DNA from: Xenorhabdus bovienii SS-2004
GTDB lineage: Bacteria > Pseudomonadota > Gammaproteobacteria > Enterobacterales > Enterobacteriaceae
Direction: 5' to 3'
DNA length: 64,000 nucleotides
Assembly (NCBI RefSeq): GCF_000027225.1
Contig: NC_013892.1
Span: 3,224,001 to 3,288,000, forward strand
The notes below the pieces were generated by a model. It saw nothing but the letters and a program-made list of their open reading frames with translations, was not told where the DNA came from and ran no database searches. A program made the position numbers and the translations under genes. Positions 19,433 to 30,541 of this stretch are shown here, piece after piece; within the stretch, counting starts at the first letter, position 1, and each line of letters starts with the position of its first letter.

Positions 19433-20029
19433 TTAGAGCTGCACGCCGGAGAAGGACATAAAGCCCAATGCCATCAATCCGGTAGTGACAAAGGTGATCC
19501 CCAATCCTTTCAGACCTGCTGGAACATCCGCATATTTCATCTTTTCACGGATCGCGGCCATCAGAACAATCGCCAGCATCCAGCCCATACCTGAACCGAA
19601 ACCATAAACAACGGATTCGCTGAAGTTATAGTCACGCTGTGCCATGAAAGAAACACCACCGAAAATCGCACAGTTCACGGTAATCAACGGCAAGAAAATC
19701 CCCAGTGCGTTATACAGTGCAGGCACATAACGATCGAGGATCATTTCCAGAATCTGTACCAGTGCAGCAATCACCCCGATAAAGGTAATGAAGTTCAGGA
19801 AGCTCAGGTCAACCCCATCCATCAAGGCTCCATCACGGAGTACCAGATTGTAGACAAGGTTGTTGGCAGGAACGGAAATTCCCAACACAACAGTTACAGC
19901 AACGCCCAGACCAAAAGCTGTCTTCACATTTTTTGACACCGCCAAAAACGTACACATACCAAGAAAGAAAGCTAACGCCATATTCTCAATAAAGACGGCG
20001 CGGACAAACAAACTAATATAATGTTCCAT
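19433..20029 (-). CDS. nqrE: Na+-translocating NADH:quinone reductase subunit E
   Basis: Integral membrane subunit, 198 aa with six hydrophobic helices; with NqrD it holds the intramembrane iron centre. Its start [20 protein letters not shown], and the Cys-containing segments [13 protein letters not shown] and [12 protein letters not shown], match the family. It begins 8 bases after nqrD. Confidence 0.97.
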   Translation of the reverse strand: MEHYISLFVRAVFIENMALAFFLGMCTFLAVSKNVKTAFGLGVAVTVVLGISVPANNLVYNLVLRDGALMDGVDLSFLNFITFIGVIAALVQILEMILDRYVPALYNALGIFLPLITVNCAIFGGVSFMAQRDYNFSESVVYGFGSGMGWMLAIVLMAAIREKMKYADVPAGLKGLGITFVTTGLMALGFMSFSGVQL

Positions 20030-20037
20030 GTTGTCTG

Positions 20038-20667
20038 TTACTCCTTCTCAACCTGTGCAGGTTTCAGAGTCCGCAGACCCCAAATCAGCATACCAATGAT
20101 GAAGAATGCGCTCGGTGCCAACAGAAACAAACCGTTCGGCTGATACCAGCCATCATTCTTGACAGATTCCAGCACCGTCATGCCGAGCAGTTTTCCTGAA
20201 CCAAACAGTTCACGTAAAAAACCCACCAGCAACAGAATGACACCGTATCCCAAGCCGTTGCCGATACCATCCATGAAACTTTCAACAGGCGGAGATTTCA
20301 TGGCATAGGCTTCAGCGCGTCCCATCACAATACAATTGGTGATGATCAGACCAACAAACACAGATAACTGTTTGGAGATTTCATAGGCATAGGCCTGCAA
20401 AATCTGGTCTACCACGATAACCAACGATGCAATAATCGCCATCTGTACAATGATTCGCACACTGCCGGGAATGTAATTACGAATCAATGAAATGAAAAAG
20501 CTAGAAAATGCTGTCACCAATGTCACAGCAATCGTCATCACCAGCGCAGTTTCCAGCTTGGTGGTGACAGCCAGTGCCGAACACACTCCCAGAACCTGCA
20601 AAGCAATTGGGTTATTATCAAACAGCGGCCCAAGAAGGACGCGTTTTACCTCTTTACTATCAGCCAT
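20038..20667 (-). CDS. nqrD: Na+-translocating NADH:quinone reductase subunit D
   Basis: Integral membrane partner of NqrE, homologous to RnfE; 209 aa, six hydrophobic helices. Cys residues of the iron site lie in [13 protein letters not shown] and [16 protein letters not shown]. Starts [20 protein letters not shown]. Its start overlaps the nqrC end by 8 bases, pointing to coupled translation. Confidence 0.97.
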   Translation of the reverse strand: MADSKEVKRVLLGPLFDNNPIALQVLGVCSALAVTTKLETALVMTIAVTLVTAFSSFFISLIRNYIPGSVRIIVQMAIIASLVIVVDQILQAYAYEISKQLSVFVGLIITNCIVMGRAEAYAMKSPPVESFMDGIGNGLGYGVILLLVGFLRELFGSGKLLGMTVLESVKNDGWYQPNGLFLLAPSAFFIIGMLIWGLRTLKPAQVEKE

Positions 20668-21454
20668 CTTTCAAGGCTCCCTCACGTACTTTTTTCAGGA
20701 ATGGGCCAAAACCGTTATCACCCAGCCAGAAATCAAACATATGCTGAACACCATTGGAGGTCAGAGTCGCTCCAGACAAACCATCTACACCATAAGGGTT
20801 ATCGCCAGCACCACCACGAACGACCTTAATCGCCGGAACACCTTGTGAGTTATAGAGTTTTTTACCCACCCACTGCTTGCGCCATTGCGGGTTATCCACT
20901 TCCCCCCCCAATCCCGGTGTTTCACCATGAGAATAGTAAGTAATGCCGCGAGATGTTACGCCATCCACATCAATAGAAATAAATGCATACATCATTGACC
21001 ACAGGCCAGAACCATATACCGGCAGCACCAGCTCGGTAGTTTTGCCTTGACCATCTTTCACCAGATAGATTTCTGCCATATTGGCGCGACGGTGGATTCT
21101 TGCCAGATCCTGTTCTGATGGCAGAGCCATGCTGGTTTCATCACTACGCAGGGCATTTTTCAGGTCAAATTTACCATCGCCTTTTTCAAGCGTGGCCGTT
21201 TTCAAATCAAGCAATTCAGGTTGAATACGGCTGCTATAGGTTTCTTTGATTTCCGCTGTCGTCATATTGGGTTTCAATAGACCGGCGACATCCAGAATAT
21301 TACGCTGCTTATCCAGCAGTTTCTGTTCCTGCTGCTGCGCTTTCAAGCCTACGGCTGCCCCTGCAACCACAATCGAACATACAAGGCAAAGCACAAAAAC
21401 AACGAGGAATGTTCTGCCAATGCTGTCATTATTTTTTGGTTTCTCATTAGCCAC
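20660..21454 (-). CDS. nqrC: Na+-translocating NADH:quinone reductase subunit C
   Basis: 264 aa, one N-terminal transmembrane helix and a periplasmic domain with covalently bound FMN. The FMN attachment motif is visible as [13 protein letters not shown]; the Thr of SGAT is the ApbE target. Overlaps nqrB by 8 bases and nqrD by 8 bases. Confidence 0.97.
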   Translation of the reverse strand: MANEKPKNNDSIGRTFLVVFVLCLVCSIVVAGAAVGLKAQQQEQKLLDKQRNILDVAGLLKPNMTTAEIKETYSSRIQPELLDLKTATLEKGDGKFDLKNALRSDETSMALPSEQDLARIHRRANMAEIYLVKDGQGKTTELVLPVYGSGLWSMMYAFISIDVDGVTSRGITYYSHGETPGLGGEVDNPQWRKQWVGKKLYNSQGVPAIKVVRGGAGDNPYGVDGLSGATLTSNGVQHMFDFWLGDNGFGPFLKKVREGALKDG

Positions 21455-22685
21455 GGGCTTTTCTCCGCTTAATATTGGCCTGCACGACCAGATAATCGAA
21501 CAGTGGCGCGAACAGGTTAGCGAACAGGATCGCCAACATCATCCCTTCCGGGTATGCTGGGTTTACGACTCTGATAAGAATACACATGACACCAATCAGA
21601 ATGCCGTATGCCCATTTTCCTTTATCCGTGAATGCAGCGGATACAGGATCAGTAGCCATAAAGATCATGCCGAAAGCGAAGCCACCCAGAACCATATGCC
21701 AGTACCACGGCATAGAGAACATTGGGTTAGTGCTTGAACCAATTGCATTGAACAGATAAGACATGGCTATCATTCCGACCATCACGCCGGCAACAATGCG
21801 CCATGAAGCAATGCGGGTAAACAGAATGATGGCTCCACCGATGAAAATCATCAGTGTGGAAACTTCACCAATTGACCCTGGGATGTTACCAATGAAAGCA
21901 TCCATCCATGTGACAGGCTGGCTGGTAATGGTATTCATTAAACCGTGACTACCTGCATTTGCCCACTGGGACAATGGAGTCGCACCGGAAAAACCATCAG
22001 CTGCCGTCCAGGCTAGATCACCTGAAATCTGGGCAGGGTAAGCGAAGAACAAGAAGGCACGACCAGCCAATGCCGGGTTAAGGAAGTTACGACCTGTACC
22101 ACCAAATATTTCCTTCGCAATCACCACACCGAAAGTGATCCCCAGAGCAGCCTGCCATAATGGCAATGTCGGAGGAACAATCAGCGCAAACAGGATGGAA
22201 CTGACAAAGAAACCTTCGTTGATTTCATGTCTGCGGATCATGGCAAACAGAATTTCCCAGAAACCACCAACCGCGAACACTACAGCATAAATTGGCAGGA
22301 AATAGGTTGCACCCAGCAACATCTTACTGTCCCAGCCAGCATCCGGCGTCAGTGATGCACCAAGATACTGGGCAACCACGTAATGCCAATCAGAAGCTAA
22401 AACCTGCTGTAGCGCTTCTCCGCTGTATAAATGAGTCAGAGCAGGTATTGCCTGATTCCCGACGTTATACATTCCCCAGAACATTGCCGGAAAAACAGAT
22501 AACCAGACCAAAATCATCATGCGTTTGAGATCGATGGCATCACGGACGTGGGCACGCCCTCGCGTTACTGTTCCCGGAGTATAGAAGACGGTGGAAACTG
22601 CCTCATACAGAGGATAATATTTTTCCAGTTTGCCACCGGCCTCAAAGTGATGCTCTACTTTTTCAAATAAATTTTTCAGGCCCAT
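21447..22685 (-). CDS. nqrB: Na+-translocating NADH:quinone reductase subunit B
   Basis: 412 aa, the largest membrane subunit; binds FMN and riboflavin and probably forms the Na+ path. About ten hydrophobic segments. The covalent FMN site is [13 protein letters not shown]. The [20 protein letters not shown] segment is typical of NqrB/RnfD. Starts 3 bases after nqrA and overlaps nqrC. Confidence 0.97.
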   Translation of the reverse strand: MGLKNLFEKVEHHFEAGGKLEKYYPLYEAVSTVFYTPGTVTRGRAHVRDAIDLKRMMILVWLSVFPAMFWGMYNVGNQAIPALTHLYSGEALQQVLASDWHYVVAQYLGASLTPDAGWDSKMLLGATYFLPIYAVVFAVGGFWEILFAMIRRHEINEGFFVSSILFALIVPPTLPLWQAALGITFGVVIAKEIFGGTGRNFLNPALAGRAFLFFAYPAQISGDLAWTAADGFSGATPLSQWANAGSHGLMNTITSQPVTWMDAFIGNIPGSIGEVSTLMIFIGGAIILFTRIASWRIVAGVMVGMIAMSYLFNAIGSSTNPMFSMPWYWHMVLGGFAFGMIFMATDPVSAAFTDKGKWAYGILIGVMCILIRVVNPAYPEGMMLAILFANLFAPLFDYLVVQANIKRRKARG

Positions 22686-22688
22686 GAA

Positions 22689-24032
22689 TTACCCTTCCTG
22701 CTCAATCTTAGTCAGCACATCACGCAGTACCGGACCGTACTCATATTTGCCAGGGCAAACATAGGTACACAATGCTAAATCTTCTTCATCCAGCTCCAGA
22801 CAACCTAATGCCTGGGCACTGTCGCTATCGCCTGCAAGCAAGTCGCGCAACAAATGCGTTGCCATGATGTCCAGTGGCATCACTCGCTCATAGTTGCCGA
22901 TTGGCACCATAGAGCGTTCCCCACCATTCGTGCTGGTTGAGAAGGCAAAACGTTTATTTTTCAGGAAATGACCAATCGTGGTACGGGTAATCGAGAACTT
23001 ATTAACGCCTGGTGCAATCCAGCCAAATAATTCTTTTTCACGGCCTTCAGCAAGAACAGAAACCAAAGTATGGAAACGACCAAGATAATGACGAACTCCA
23101 TCTGATTTGGTACCACACAGTACAGAGCCAGAAACAATACGATTTTCACCTTCTTTCAGCTGATCTTGAGTCAGCTCTTGCAAATCAGCTCCCAGACGGC
23201 TACGTACTAAGCGGGGGGATTTAACTTGTGGACCCGCCAGAGATACAACTCGATCAGTGTAAAGCTCACCGGTTGTGAATAACTTACCAATGGCAATAAC
23301 ATCCTGATACCCCAAGTGCCATACGCTTTTCTTGGCGCTAACCGGTTCAATGAAATGAATGTGAGTTCCAACCAGACCTGCCGGATGTGGACCAGCAAAT
23401 TGATTGTAAGTAATTTGAGTGTTGTTTCCTGCATTTGGAATATTTCCAGCGCCATGGCAGACGTGGACTTTTCCATCTGTCAATATTGACAGAATATTCA
23501 GGCCATCAACAAAAGCCTCTTCCTGCGTCGCAATAACGACTAATGGATCGGCAGCCAATGGCTGAGTATCTATTGCAGTAACGAAGATTGCCTTTGGTGT
23601 GGAACCGGGAGCAGGAGAGTGACTGAAAGGACGTGTACGTAATGCCGTCCACAACCCAGATATGAGCAGGTTATTCTCCACCTGTTCACGTGTCAGGCCA
23701 GCAAGTTCTGTACGATCATAGCGATCAAACATGACTTGCTCATCACCACTCACCTCAATCACAACAGATTGAAGTACACGGCGTTCTCCACGCCCGATGG
23801 TAATAATTTTCCCGCTAGCGGGACTCGTAAAAATAACCCCTGGATTCTTTTTATCTTCAAAAAGAATTTGCCCTTTTTTGACATGCTCACCTTCCTTAAC
23901 CAGCATAGAAGGACGCATTCCAACATATTCTTCGCCTAATAAAGCGACATGACGAATTGTCGGACCATCTTCTATAACTTGGGCAGGCGCTCCTGCTATT
24001 GGGAGGTTGAGTCCTTTTTTAATTTTAATCAT
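22689..24032 (-). CDS. nqrA: Na+-translocating NADH:quinone reductase subunit A
   Basis: 447 aa, cytoplasmic subunit and first gene of the operon. It begins [20 protein letters not shown], the family N-terminus, and has [20 protein letters not shown] and the C-terminal [20 protein letters not shown]. The promoter must lie in the 435-bp gap to its right. The pump exports Na+ while passing electrons from NADH to ubiquinone. Confidence 0.97.
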   Translation of the reverse strand: MIKIKKGLNLPIAGAPAQVIEDGPTIRHVALLGEEYVGMRPSMLVKEGEHVKKGQILFEDKKNPGVIFTSPASGKIITIGRGERRVLQSVVIEVSGDEQVMFDRYDRTELAGLTREQVENNLLISGLWTALRTRPFSHSPAPGSTPKAIFVTAIDTQPLAADPLVVIATQEEAFVDGLNILSILTDGKVHVCHGAGNIPNAGNNTQITYNQFAGPHPAGLVGTHIHFIEPVSAKKSVWHLGYQDVIAIGKLFTTGELYTDRVVSLAGPQVKSPRLVRSRLGADLQELTQDQLKEGENRIVSGSVLCGTKSDGVRHYLGRFHTLVSVLAEGREKELFGWIAPGVNKFSITRTTIGHFLKNKRFAFSTSTNGGERSMVPIGNYERVMPLDIMATHLLRDLLAGDSDSAQALGCLELDEEDLALCTYVCPGKYEYGPVLRDVLTKIEQEG

Positions 24033-24467
24033 AAGATTTGCACAAGTTTATCAGTTAAATCATATGCTACAGATTACCCGATGGTATTCCTTGGGGTAAT
24101 ATAGCGACTTCAGTAATAAAAAAACGCCTTGAGCGGCATATGTCTCAAGTTATTCACTCCGATAATCGTTACAATTTTCTCTTAATTTTCTCCGACGGTA
24201 ATTCTAACATCTCCCCTCACAAGCTGTCTGACTAATCGAGTGATTCAGCTCAAGCAAATAAGAATAATTTCTCTGCCAAATCGTTAACCACTCGACAAAG
24301 ACGAACTAAAGCCTCATCTTTCCCGATAACAGAGCGTTTATTGGCCGCTCCACCATTTCACTGATGCCAAACATCGCTGCTATATTTGTATTCAGCGCAT
24401 TGTCAATATATGGCAACTTTCAATCCGATATTTCATTAAATTTATTATCCTTTTATACGGTTCTGTT
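24033..24467. other. nqrA-yafK intergenic region with a possible coding remnant
   Basis: About 435 bp between divergent genes, holding both promoters. On the minus strand, about 24253-24350, an open stretch reads ANKRSVIGKDEALVRLCRVV before ending NDLAEKLFLFA-stop. It looks like a real protein C-terminus but has no start and I do not recognise it. Confidence 0.3.
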
Positions 24468-24992
24468 ATGAAAAAAACGGCGTTTTATCTCTCACTGTTG
24501 CTGTTATTCCATATGTCCTGTTCTGCTCTGGCGCAAAGCACTCCATCGTGGCTCCAGTCACCCAATGAACGACGCCCGCTGAAACAACCTGGGGCCGAGA
24601 TTTTCATTCAAATATTCAAAGAAGAAAAAGTGCTTGAACTTTATACTAAAGACAACACAGACCATTACCAATTAGCTCAAAGTTATCCTATCTGTAATTA
24701 CTCTGGAGGGCTTGGCCCTAAGACACTGACAGGAGATTTCAAAAGCCCCGAAGGTTTTTATCATGTTAACCTTAAACAATTAAAGCCCAATAGCCGCTAT
24801 TATCGCGCTATTAATTTGGGTTTTCCCAATGAATTTGATAAATTCCGAGGCTATTCTGGTAATAATTTAATGATTCATGGGGGATGTAAATCCATTGGCT
24901 GTTACGCCATGACCGATCGCTATATAGATGAAATCTACCGATATGCGGAAAGTGCAATATCTTACGGACAGGATGAAATCAAAATAAATATT

Positions 24993-26202
24993 CAAGGCAA
25001 TCGCATCTAAATTTGATGCGCTTTGCCCAGTACTGTAAGTAGATATTCACCATCCCAACCAGCCCGTTTACGGCGTGCTTTAATTCCCGCTTTGGTGGGA
25101 GCTAAGCGCAGTAAATTCAACGCGATTTTATTGAGTAATGCCATATTGGCGGCTGCATTGCCTTCCCGCATCCGCTGCTGATCTTCATTAAAAGCAATAT
25201 CCAGACACCAATGGAGTTGCGTTTCTATTTGCCAGTGACTGCGGATCGCTGTCGCTGCCCGTTGAGCCTCTGTCGGACGTAAAGTGCTGATAAAATAACA
25301 GCTCTCCCGGCTCACTTCATTTCCTACATAGCGTTCGCGGATCACCCGTATTATGCTGTGTAAACCACACCAGCACGCCTTTTCCGGCAACCAATCAACA
25401 TGGGTCATTTGTACTGTGCGTCGCTCAATGCGGCCATGTCCGGCATCCACGTCTTCATATTCGCTCAGGTGCTCCGGTTGGGATGAGACATAATCGAAAT
25501 AATGGCTGACATCATTATACAGGCCGGGATGATTTTCTTTCAGGCTCAGTACGTAATCCGCGCCCGCTTCATGTAATTGATGAGCAATCGCTTTCTGGCA
25601 TCCCATGGCATCGATAGTCACCAGACTTCCAGACAAAACCAATCGTCGAAGTAACTCAGGAATAGCGGTGATTTCATTGGATTTACTCTCCACTTTCACT
25701 TGTCCCAGAACTAAGCGATTGGTACAGGCAAAGGCGCTGACCAGATGGATTGCCGCCTTGCCGTTGGCTTTATCGAGTGACCGGCGCATGGTTTTGCCAT
25801 CAATAGCGATGATATCCTGATCAACTCCTTGTGCCAGCGTAGATATCCAGGAGGTGAAACAGTCGGCAAAAGCCTGCGCATCAAGTGCAGCAAAGACACG
25901 ACCAAAGGTATCGTGAGAGGGGATGCCATTAGTGAGATCAAGCAGTTGGGTAAAGAAATCCTGTTTAGATTCGCCAAACTCTTCAATTTCGACCCAACCT
26001 TCAGCGCCACAAATCACAGCGCAGATGGCGATAGTCAGGATATTTTCCAAACTATGCAACTGAGTTCGTTGAACTCGGGGATCTTCAAGTGAGGCAAAAT
26101 GCTGTAACAAAGGGCTGACAGAGGACATAAGGATGGATTTAAAAGCTGCATAACGACATGAAATTAAACCATTGTCAATGAATTTTAGATGCGATTGCCC
26201 TG
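24993..26202 (-). mobile_element. ISAs1-family insertion sequence in yafK
   Basis: 1210 bp. The ends are inverted repeats: CAAGGCAATCGCATCTAAA on the left, and CAGGGCAATCGCATCTAAA as the right end on the other strand (one mismatch). It is flanked by the direct repeat AATAAATATT (24983-24992 and 26203-26212), a 10-bp target duplication. One full transposase gene inside. Confidence 0.95.
25007..26128 (-). CDS. ISAs1-family transposase (DDE)
   Basis: 373 aa from the ATG at 26128 (MSSVSPLLQHFASLEDPRVQ). The family is shown by the N-terminal H-repeat domain (ENILTIAICAVICGAEGWVE), catalytic Asp in IAIDGKTMRRSLDK, second Asp in LVTIDAMGCQKAIA and the Glu in SHWQIETQLHWCLDIAFNED. The upstream in-frame ATG at 26284 lies outside the element. 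Full length and intact by eye. Confidence 0.93.
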   Translation of the reverse strand: MSSVSPLLQHFASLEDPRVQRTQLHSLENILTIAICAVICGAEGWVEIEEFGESKQDFFTQLLDLTNGIPSHDTFGRVFAALDAQAFADCFTSWISTLAQGVDQDIIAIDGKTMRRSLDKANGKAAIHLVSAFACTNRLVLGQVKVESKSNEITAIPELLRRLVLSGSLVTIDAMGCQKAIAHQLHEAGADYVLSLKENHPGLYNDVSHYFDYVSSQPEHLSEYEDVDAGHGRIERRTVQMTHVDWLPEKACWCGLHSIIRVIRERYVGNEVSRESCYFISTLRPTEAQRAATAIRSHWQIETQLHWCLDIAFNEDQQRMREGNAAANMALLNKIALNLLRLAPTKAGIKARRKRAGWDGEYLLTVLGKAHQI

Positions 26203-26403
26203 AATAAATATTTACCCTTTCAGGATGACGCAACAGAATATGCAGCGTTATCGCAATAACGATAATTATTCGTTTTGGATCCAATTACAGCCCGCCTATG
26301 AATACTTTGCCAAAAATAGCAAACCTACCACTGTCAACGTAATAGACGGGCAATATATTGTGAGTACAAAATCCGAAAGTTCGTTACTCTTAAGTAAATC
26401 AAC

Positions 26404-27171
26404 TCAGACTACACGTTCACCAAAGTAAAATAACTCATAGCTACCCGGTTCAATACGTTGCCAATCTTCATTACCGGTTAAAGGCTGGGTAGCAATCACT
26501 GACACCACATCACCAGGATGGGTATGTTGCTGAAAATCAATTTCAACATCCTGATCAAGCAATTTCGCCGTGCCAAAAGGTGCCTTACGGGTGATCCAAT
26601 GCAATTGGGTCGAGCAATAGGCCATGACAAACTGCCCATCTGACAGCAGCATATTGAAAACCCCTTTTTTCTTCAGCTCACCTGCCAGCGATGCAATAAA
26701 GCGAAATACCGCAGGCCAGTTGGAAGGCCGTTTGGGGTACTTGAGCGATAATTGTTGCAGTATCCAGCAAAATGCCCATTCACTGTCTGTCTCACCGACC
26801 GGTCGGTAATTGCCTGTTTTCAGGTTACGGTATCCCTGCAATTGCCCATTATGGGCGTAAGTCCAATATTTTCCCCATAGTTCACGGGTAAACGGATGGG
26901 TATTTACCAGAGAAACATTGCCTCGGTTTGCCTGACGGATATGAGCGACAATAACTTCTGACTTAATCGGATAGCTCTGAACAAAGCGAGCAACAGGTGA
27001 ATGATAACTGGATTGGTGATCTTTGAATGTCCGGTATCCCAGCCCTTCATAGAAGGTGATCCCCCATCCATCCTTGTGGGGGCCAGTATACCCTCCACGC
27101 TGAATGAGCCCACTCAGACTGAAAACGATATCTGTTGGCACATTGGCACTCATTCCAAGTAATTCGCACAT
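26404..27171 (-). CDS. yafJ: Class II glutamine amidotransferase YafJ
   Basis: 255-aa N-terminal-nucleophile protein: MCELLGMSANVPTDIVFSLS puts the catalytic Cys at position 2 after Met removal. GGYTGPHKDGWGITFY, VIVAHIRQANRGNVSLVNTH and the YAHNGQLQGY oxyanion motif are intact. No synthase partner domain is present, so the biological reaction is unknown. Lies 26 bases downstream of gmhA on the same strand, a pairing also seen in E. coli. Confidence 0.93.
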   Translation of the reverse strand: MCELLGMSANVPTDIVFSLSGLIQRGGYTGPHKDGWGITFYEGLGYRTFKDHQSSYHSPVARFVQSYPIKSEVIVAHIRQANRGNVSLVNTHPFTRELWGKYWTYAHNGQLQGYRNLKTGNYRPVGETDSEWAFCWILQQLSLKYPKRPSNWPAVFRFIASLAGELKKKGVFNMLLSDGQFVMAYCSTQLHWITRKAPFGTAKLLDQDVEIDFQQHTHPGDVVSVIATQPLTGNEDWQRIEPGSYELFYFGERVV

Positions 27172-27197
27172 CGCCTACCTCTAAACAAACTACACAA

Positions 27198-27779
27198 TCA
27201 GTCTTTTACCATTTCTTTCTCAATCAGTTGAATCAAGATATGGATCACTTTGATGTGGATCTCCTGAATGCGATCTGCATAACCGAAATGCGGCACACGA
27301 ATTTCAACATCTGCCGTTCCTGCCATTTTCCCGCCATCCTTACCTGTCAGCGTGATGACTTTCATGCCTTTCGCACGGGCTGCTTCAATCGCCTTGATGA
27401 TGTTGCCGGAATTACCCGAAGTCGAAATTCCCAACAGTACATCGCCTTTCTGCCCTACCGCTTCAAGATAACGAGAAAATACATAATCGTAACCAAAATC
27501 ATTGCTCACACAGGATAAATGGCTCGGATCGGAAATCGCGATACCCGGATAGCCCGGACGATTTTCGCGGTAACGGCCGGTCAGTTCTTCCGCAAAATGC
27601 ATGGCATCACAGTGTGAACCCCCATTCCCACAGGAAAGTACTTTTCCGCCTGCTTTGAATGAATCAGCCAGCAAAACGGCTGCTTGTTGGATGGCGTCAA
27701 TATTTGCATCATCATTAAGGAATTTAGCCAGCGTATCTGCGGCTTCAGACAACTCACTGCGGATCAGATCTTGATACAT
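27198..27779 (-). CDS. gmhA: Sedoheptulose 7-phosphate isomerase
   Basis: Converts sedoheptulose 7-phosphate to D-glycero-D-manno-heptose 7-phosphate, the first step to the LPS core heptose. 193 aa, SIS domain. Motifs: [40 protein letters not shown], and the metal/substrate residues in [17 protein letters not shown]. Starts [17 protein letters not shown], the GmhA N-terminus. Also called lpcA. Confidence 0.97.
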   Translation of the reverse strand: MYQDLIRSELSEAADTLAKFLNDDANIDAIQQAAVLLADSFKAGGKVLSCGNGGSHCDAMHFAEELTGRYRENRPGYPGIAISDPSHLSCVSNDFGYDYVFSRYLEAVGQKGDVLLGISTSGNSGNIIKAIEAARAKGMKVITLTGKDGGKMAGTADVEIRVPHFGYADRIQEIHIKVIHILIQLIEKEMVKD

Positions 27780-27985
27780 GGGACTTATACTCCTGAACGG
27801 TCTTAGGAATTAATAAAATCTGCCGATCAGTGTAACGGATTCCCTCTCCTGAAAGAAGATGCCATCACATCTCAATGAAATTTTCACACAGCAAACTACA
27901 ATGACTTTGTGAGCTAGATTGTAATTAAGATGTAAATATATTGATAAATACGTTTTCCTCATCTAAAAAGAAGGACACCACAACA

Positions 27986-27994
27986 GGTCAGACC
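27986..27994. promoter_or_regulatory. Candidate FadR operator upstream of fadE
   Basis: GGTCAGACC is the palindromic core of the FadR site (TGGTCNGACCA), with flanks AACA and TCTG. It lies 37 bases upstream of the fadE ATG. FadR repression of fadE until long-chain acyl-CoA appears is known in E. coli. Confidence 0.6.
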
Positions 27995-28031
27995 TCTGAC
28001 AACTCACCTGAGATTAACAGGAGTTTTTACT

Positions 28032-30479
28032 ATGACCGCTCTCAGCATTATTTTGTTTTTAGTCTTGATTGGCGGGCTTTGTTACCGCAAAGTCAGCCTG
28101 TCTGCCAGCAGCCTGCTGCTTGTTGCCTATACACTCGTCATGGGCATAACGGGTCTTTGGAGCTACTGGTTGTTATTGCCACTTGCCATTATTCTGTTCC
28201 CCCTTGTCTTTACACCAACGCGTATATCTCTATTCTCTGCACCCGGCTTAAAAGCATTCCGTAAAGTCATGCCCAGCATGTCTACAACGGAGAAAGAAGC
28301 CATTGATGCAGGAACAACCTGGTGGGAAGGTGAGCTGTTCCGTGGTAATCCTGATTGGCAAAAACTGCACAGCTATCCGAAACCACAGTTAACTGCTGAA
28401 GAACAAGCATTTATTGATGGCCCTGTGGAAGAAGCCTGCCGTATGGCAAATGATTTCCAAATTAGCCATGAGTTAGCCGATCTTCCTCCAGAACTCTGGA
28501 CATACCTGAAGGAAAATCGCTTCTTTGCCATGATCATCAAGAAAGAATATGGTGGCCTGGACTTTTCAGCTTATGCCCAATCACAAGTACTGCAAAAACT
28601 GTCTGGTGTCTCTGGTATTCTGGCGATTACTGTCGGGGTTCCAAACTCACTGGGGCCGGGTGAATTATTACAGCACTATGGTACAGATGAGCAGAAAAAA
28701 CATTACCTTCCCGGCCTTGCCCGTGGTGAAGAAATCCCCTGCTTTGCCTTGACCAGCCCGGAAGCAGGCTCAGATGCCGGAGCGATTCCCGATACTGGCG
28801 TCGTCTGTATGGGTGAATGGCAAGGCGAGCAAGTGCTCGGTATGCGTCTGAACTGGAATAAGCGCTATATCACCCTTGCTCCTATCGCGACTGTTTTGGG
28901 ATTAGCATTCAAATTGTATGATCCTGAACATTTGATCGGGAATACCGAGTCATTGGGTATAACCTGTGCCTTAATCCCCACTAATACCCCGGGGGTTGAA
29001 ATCGGCAACCGCCATTTCCCACTGAATGTTCCATTCCAGAATGGGCCAACCCGTGGTAAGGATATTTTCGTTCCTATCGATTACATCATTGGTGGACCGA
29101 AAATGGCGGGTCAAGGCTGGCGTATGCTGGTTGAATGTCTATCGGTCGGCCGTGGTATTACCCTGCCATCCAACGCAACAGGTGGATTGAAAAGTGCCGC
29201 CATGGCAATCGGTGCTTACTCTTATATTCGTCGCCAATTTAAACTTCCGATTGGCAAAATGGAAGGTATCGAAGAACCACTGGCCCGTATTGCAGGTAAT
29301 ACTTATCTGATGGATGCTGCGGCAACTATGATCACAGGCGGCATTATGCTGGGTGAAAAACCTGCGGTTCTGTCTGCTATTGTGAAATACCACTGTACCC
29401 ACAGAGGGCAACGCTCGATTATTGATGCAATGGATATCGCTGGCGGTAAAGGCATCTGTCTTGGCCCATCCAACTTCCTTGCCCGTGCCTATCAGGGTGC
29501 CCCCATTGCTATTACCGTAGAAGGCGCTAATATCCTGACTCGTAGCATGATCATCTTTGGTCAGGGTGCGATCCGCTGTCATCCTTATGTACTGGCTGAA
29601 ATAGCCGCAGCAGAAAATAACAATGTCAAAGCCTTTGATAAAGCCCTGTTTGGTCACTTGGGTCATGTTGCCAGCAATACCCTGCGCAGCCTGTGGCTTG
29701 GCATCACTAATGGCAGAACCAGCCGTACGCCAGTCAGCGATGCAACTCGCCGTTACTACCAGCACATCAACCGTCTAAGTGCTAACCTTGCCCTGCTCTC
29801 TGATGTTTCAATGGGTGTATTGGGGGGAAGTCTGAAACGCCGTGAACGCATTTCAGCGCGTCTTGGGGATATTCTGAGTCAAATCTTCCTGGCTACAGCA
29901 GCCCTGAAACGCTATGAAGACGAAGGCCGTCAGAAAGAAGATCTGCCATTGTTGCAATGGGCGGTAGAAGATAGTCTGTATCAGGCAGAGCAGGCCCTGA
30001 ACGATTTACTGCGCAATTTCCCTAACCGTTTGGTTGCTGGTTTAATGCGAGTGATGGTGTTCCCATTGGGTCGTTCACATACTGCACCGTCTGATAAACT
30101 GGATCATAAACTGGCTCAGATATTACAAACACCTTCCGCAACGCGCAGCCGGATTGGTCGTGGGCAATATCTGACACCAAGCGAGCATAATCCTCATGGG
30201 TTATTGGAAGAAGCTCTGCACGATATCATTGCCGCAGAACCCATTCATGCACGCTTAAGCCGCGAAGCAGGCAAAAACCTGAGCTTTACACGTCTGGATC
30301 AGTTAGCTGAACGTGCACTGGCGGATCACAAGATCACCCAAGAAGAAGCAGATATTCTGAAACGTGCAGAAAATAGCCGGCTGCGTTCAATCAATGTTGA
30401 TGAATTTGAGCCGGATGCATTTGCTGTACCTCATTCAGCAAAAAAGCCTGAAAGTCAGCGTCAGACTAAAGCCGCTTGA
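28032..30479 (+). CDS. fadE: Acyl-CoA dehydrogenase FadE
   Basis: First step of fatty-acid beta-oxidation: FAD-linked oxidation of acyl-CoA to trans-2-enoyl-CoA. 815 aa, against 814 in E. coli. The N-terminus has two hydrophobic segments ([34 protein letters not shown]) that anchor it. The dehydrogenase domain shows [58 protein letters not shown] and [20 protein letters not shown]. An AGGAG ribosome site lies upstream, and a FadR-like operator precedes it. Followed by a terminator shared with lysA. Confidence 0.96.
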   Translation: MTALSIILFLVLIGGLCYRKVSLSASSLLLVAYTLVMGITGLWSYWLLLPLAIILFPLVFTPTRISLFSAPGLKAFRKVMPSMSTTEKEAIDAGTTWWEGELFRGNPDWQKLHSYPKPQLTAEEQAFIDGPVEEACRMANDFQISHELADLPPELWTYLKENRFFAMIIKKEYGGLDFSAYAQSQVLQKLSGVSGILAITVGVPNSLGPGELLQHYGTDEQKKHYLPGLARGEEIPCFALTSPEAGSDAGAIPDTGVVCMGEWQGEQVLGMRLNWNKRYITLAPIATVLGLAFKLYDPEHLIGNTESLGITCALIPTNTPGVEIGNRHFPLNVPFQNGPTRGKDIFVPIDYIIGGPKMAGQGWRMLVECLSVGRGITLPSNATGGLKSAAMAIGAYSYIRRQFKLPIGKMEGIEEPLARIAGNTYLMDAAATMITGGIMLGEKPAVLSAIVKYHCTHRGQRSIIDAMDIAGGKGICLGPSNFLARAYQGAPIAITVEGANILTRSMIIFGQGAIRCHPYVLAEIAAAENNNVKAFDKALFGHLGHVASNTLRSLWLGITNGRTSRTPVSDATRRYYQHINRLSANLALLSDVSMGVLGGSLKRRERISARLGDILSQIFLATAALKRYEDEGRQKEDLPLLQWAVEDSLYQAEQALNDLLRNFPNRLVAGLMRVMVFPLGRSHTAPSDKLDHKLAQILQTPSATRSRIGRGQYLTPSEHNPHGLLEEALHDIIAAEPIHARLSREAGKNLSFTRLDQLAERALADHKITQEEADILKRAENSRLRSINVDEFEPDAFAVPHSAKKPESQRQTKAA

Positions 30480-30507
30480 TGTTGACCGAACAATATAAGT
30501 AATCGAG

Positions 30508-30541
30508 AATACGGGGACACAAAATTCCCCGTATTTTATTT
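30508..30541. terminator. Bidirectional terminator between fadE and lysA
   Basis: AATACGGGG (30508-30516) pairs exactly with CCCCGTATT (30527-30535), then TTTATTT; the other strand is also followed by a T-containing tract. Placed between two convergent genes. Confidence 0.85.

Larger units (their letters stand above)
24468..26428 (+). pseudogene. yafK: L,D-transpeptidase-fold protein YafK (DpaA-like), interrupted by ISAs1
   Basis: YafK/DpaA is a periplasmic YkuD-domain enzyme that acts on the Lpp-peptidoglycan link. The 5' part (24468-24992) encodes a signal peptide and the catalytic motif MIHGGCKSIGCYAMTD. An ISAs1 element follows, with a 10-bp target duplication. Joining 24992 to 26213 restores one frame across the junction (KINI-YPFRMTQQNMQ) of 246 aa, the E. 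coli length. As it stands translation runs 5 codons into the IS and stops at 25010 with a 180-aa product: catalytic residues kept, the last ~70 residues lost. The 3' end overlaps convergent yafJ by 25 bases. Confidence 0.92.

Noticed and set aside
29139..29765. 208-codon open frame antisense to fadE
   Set aside because: Lies fully inside the conserved fadE frame, with no ribosome site or domain; a shadow of the codon pattern.
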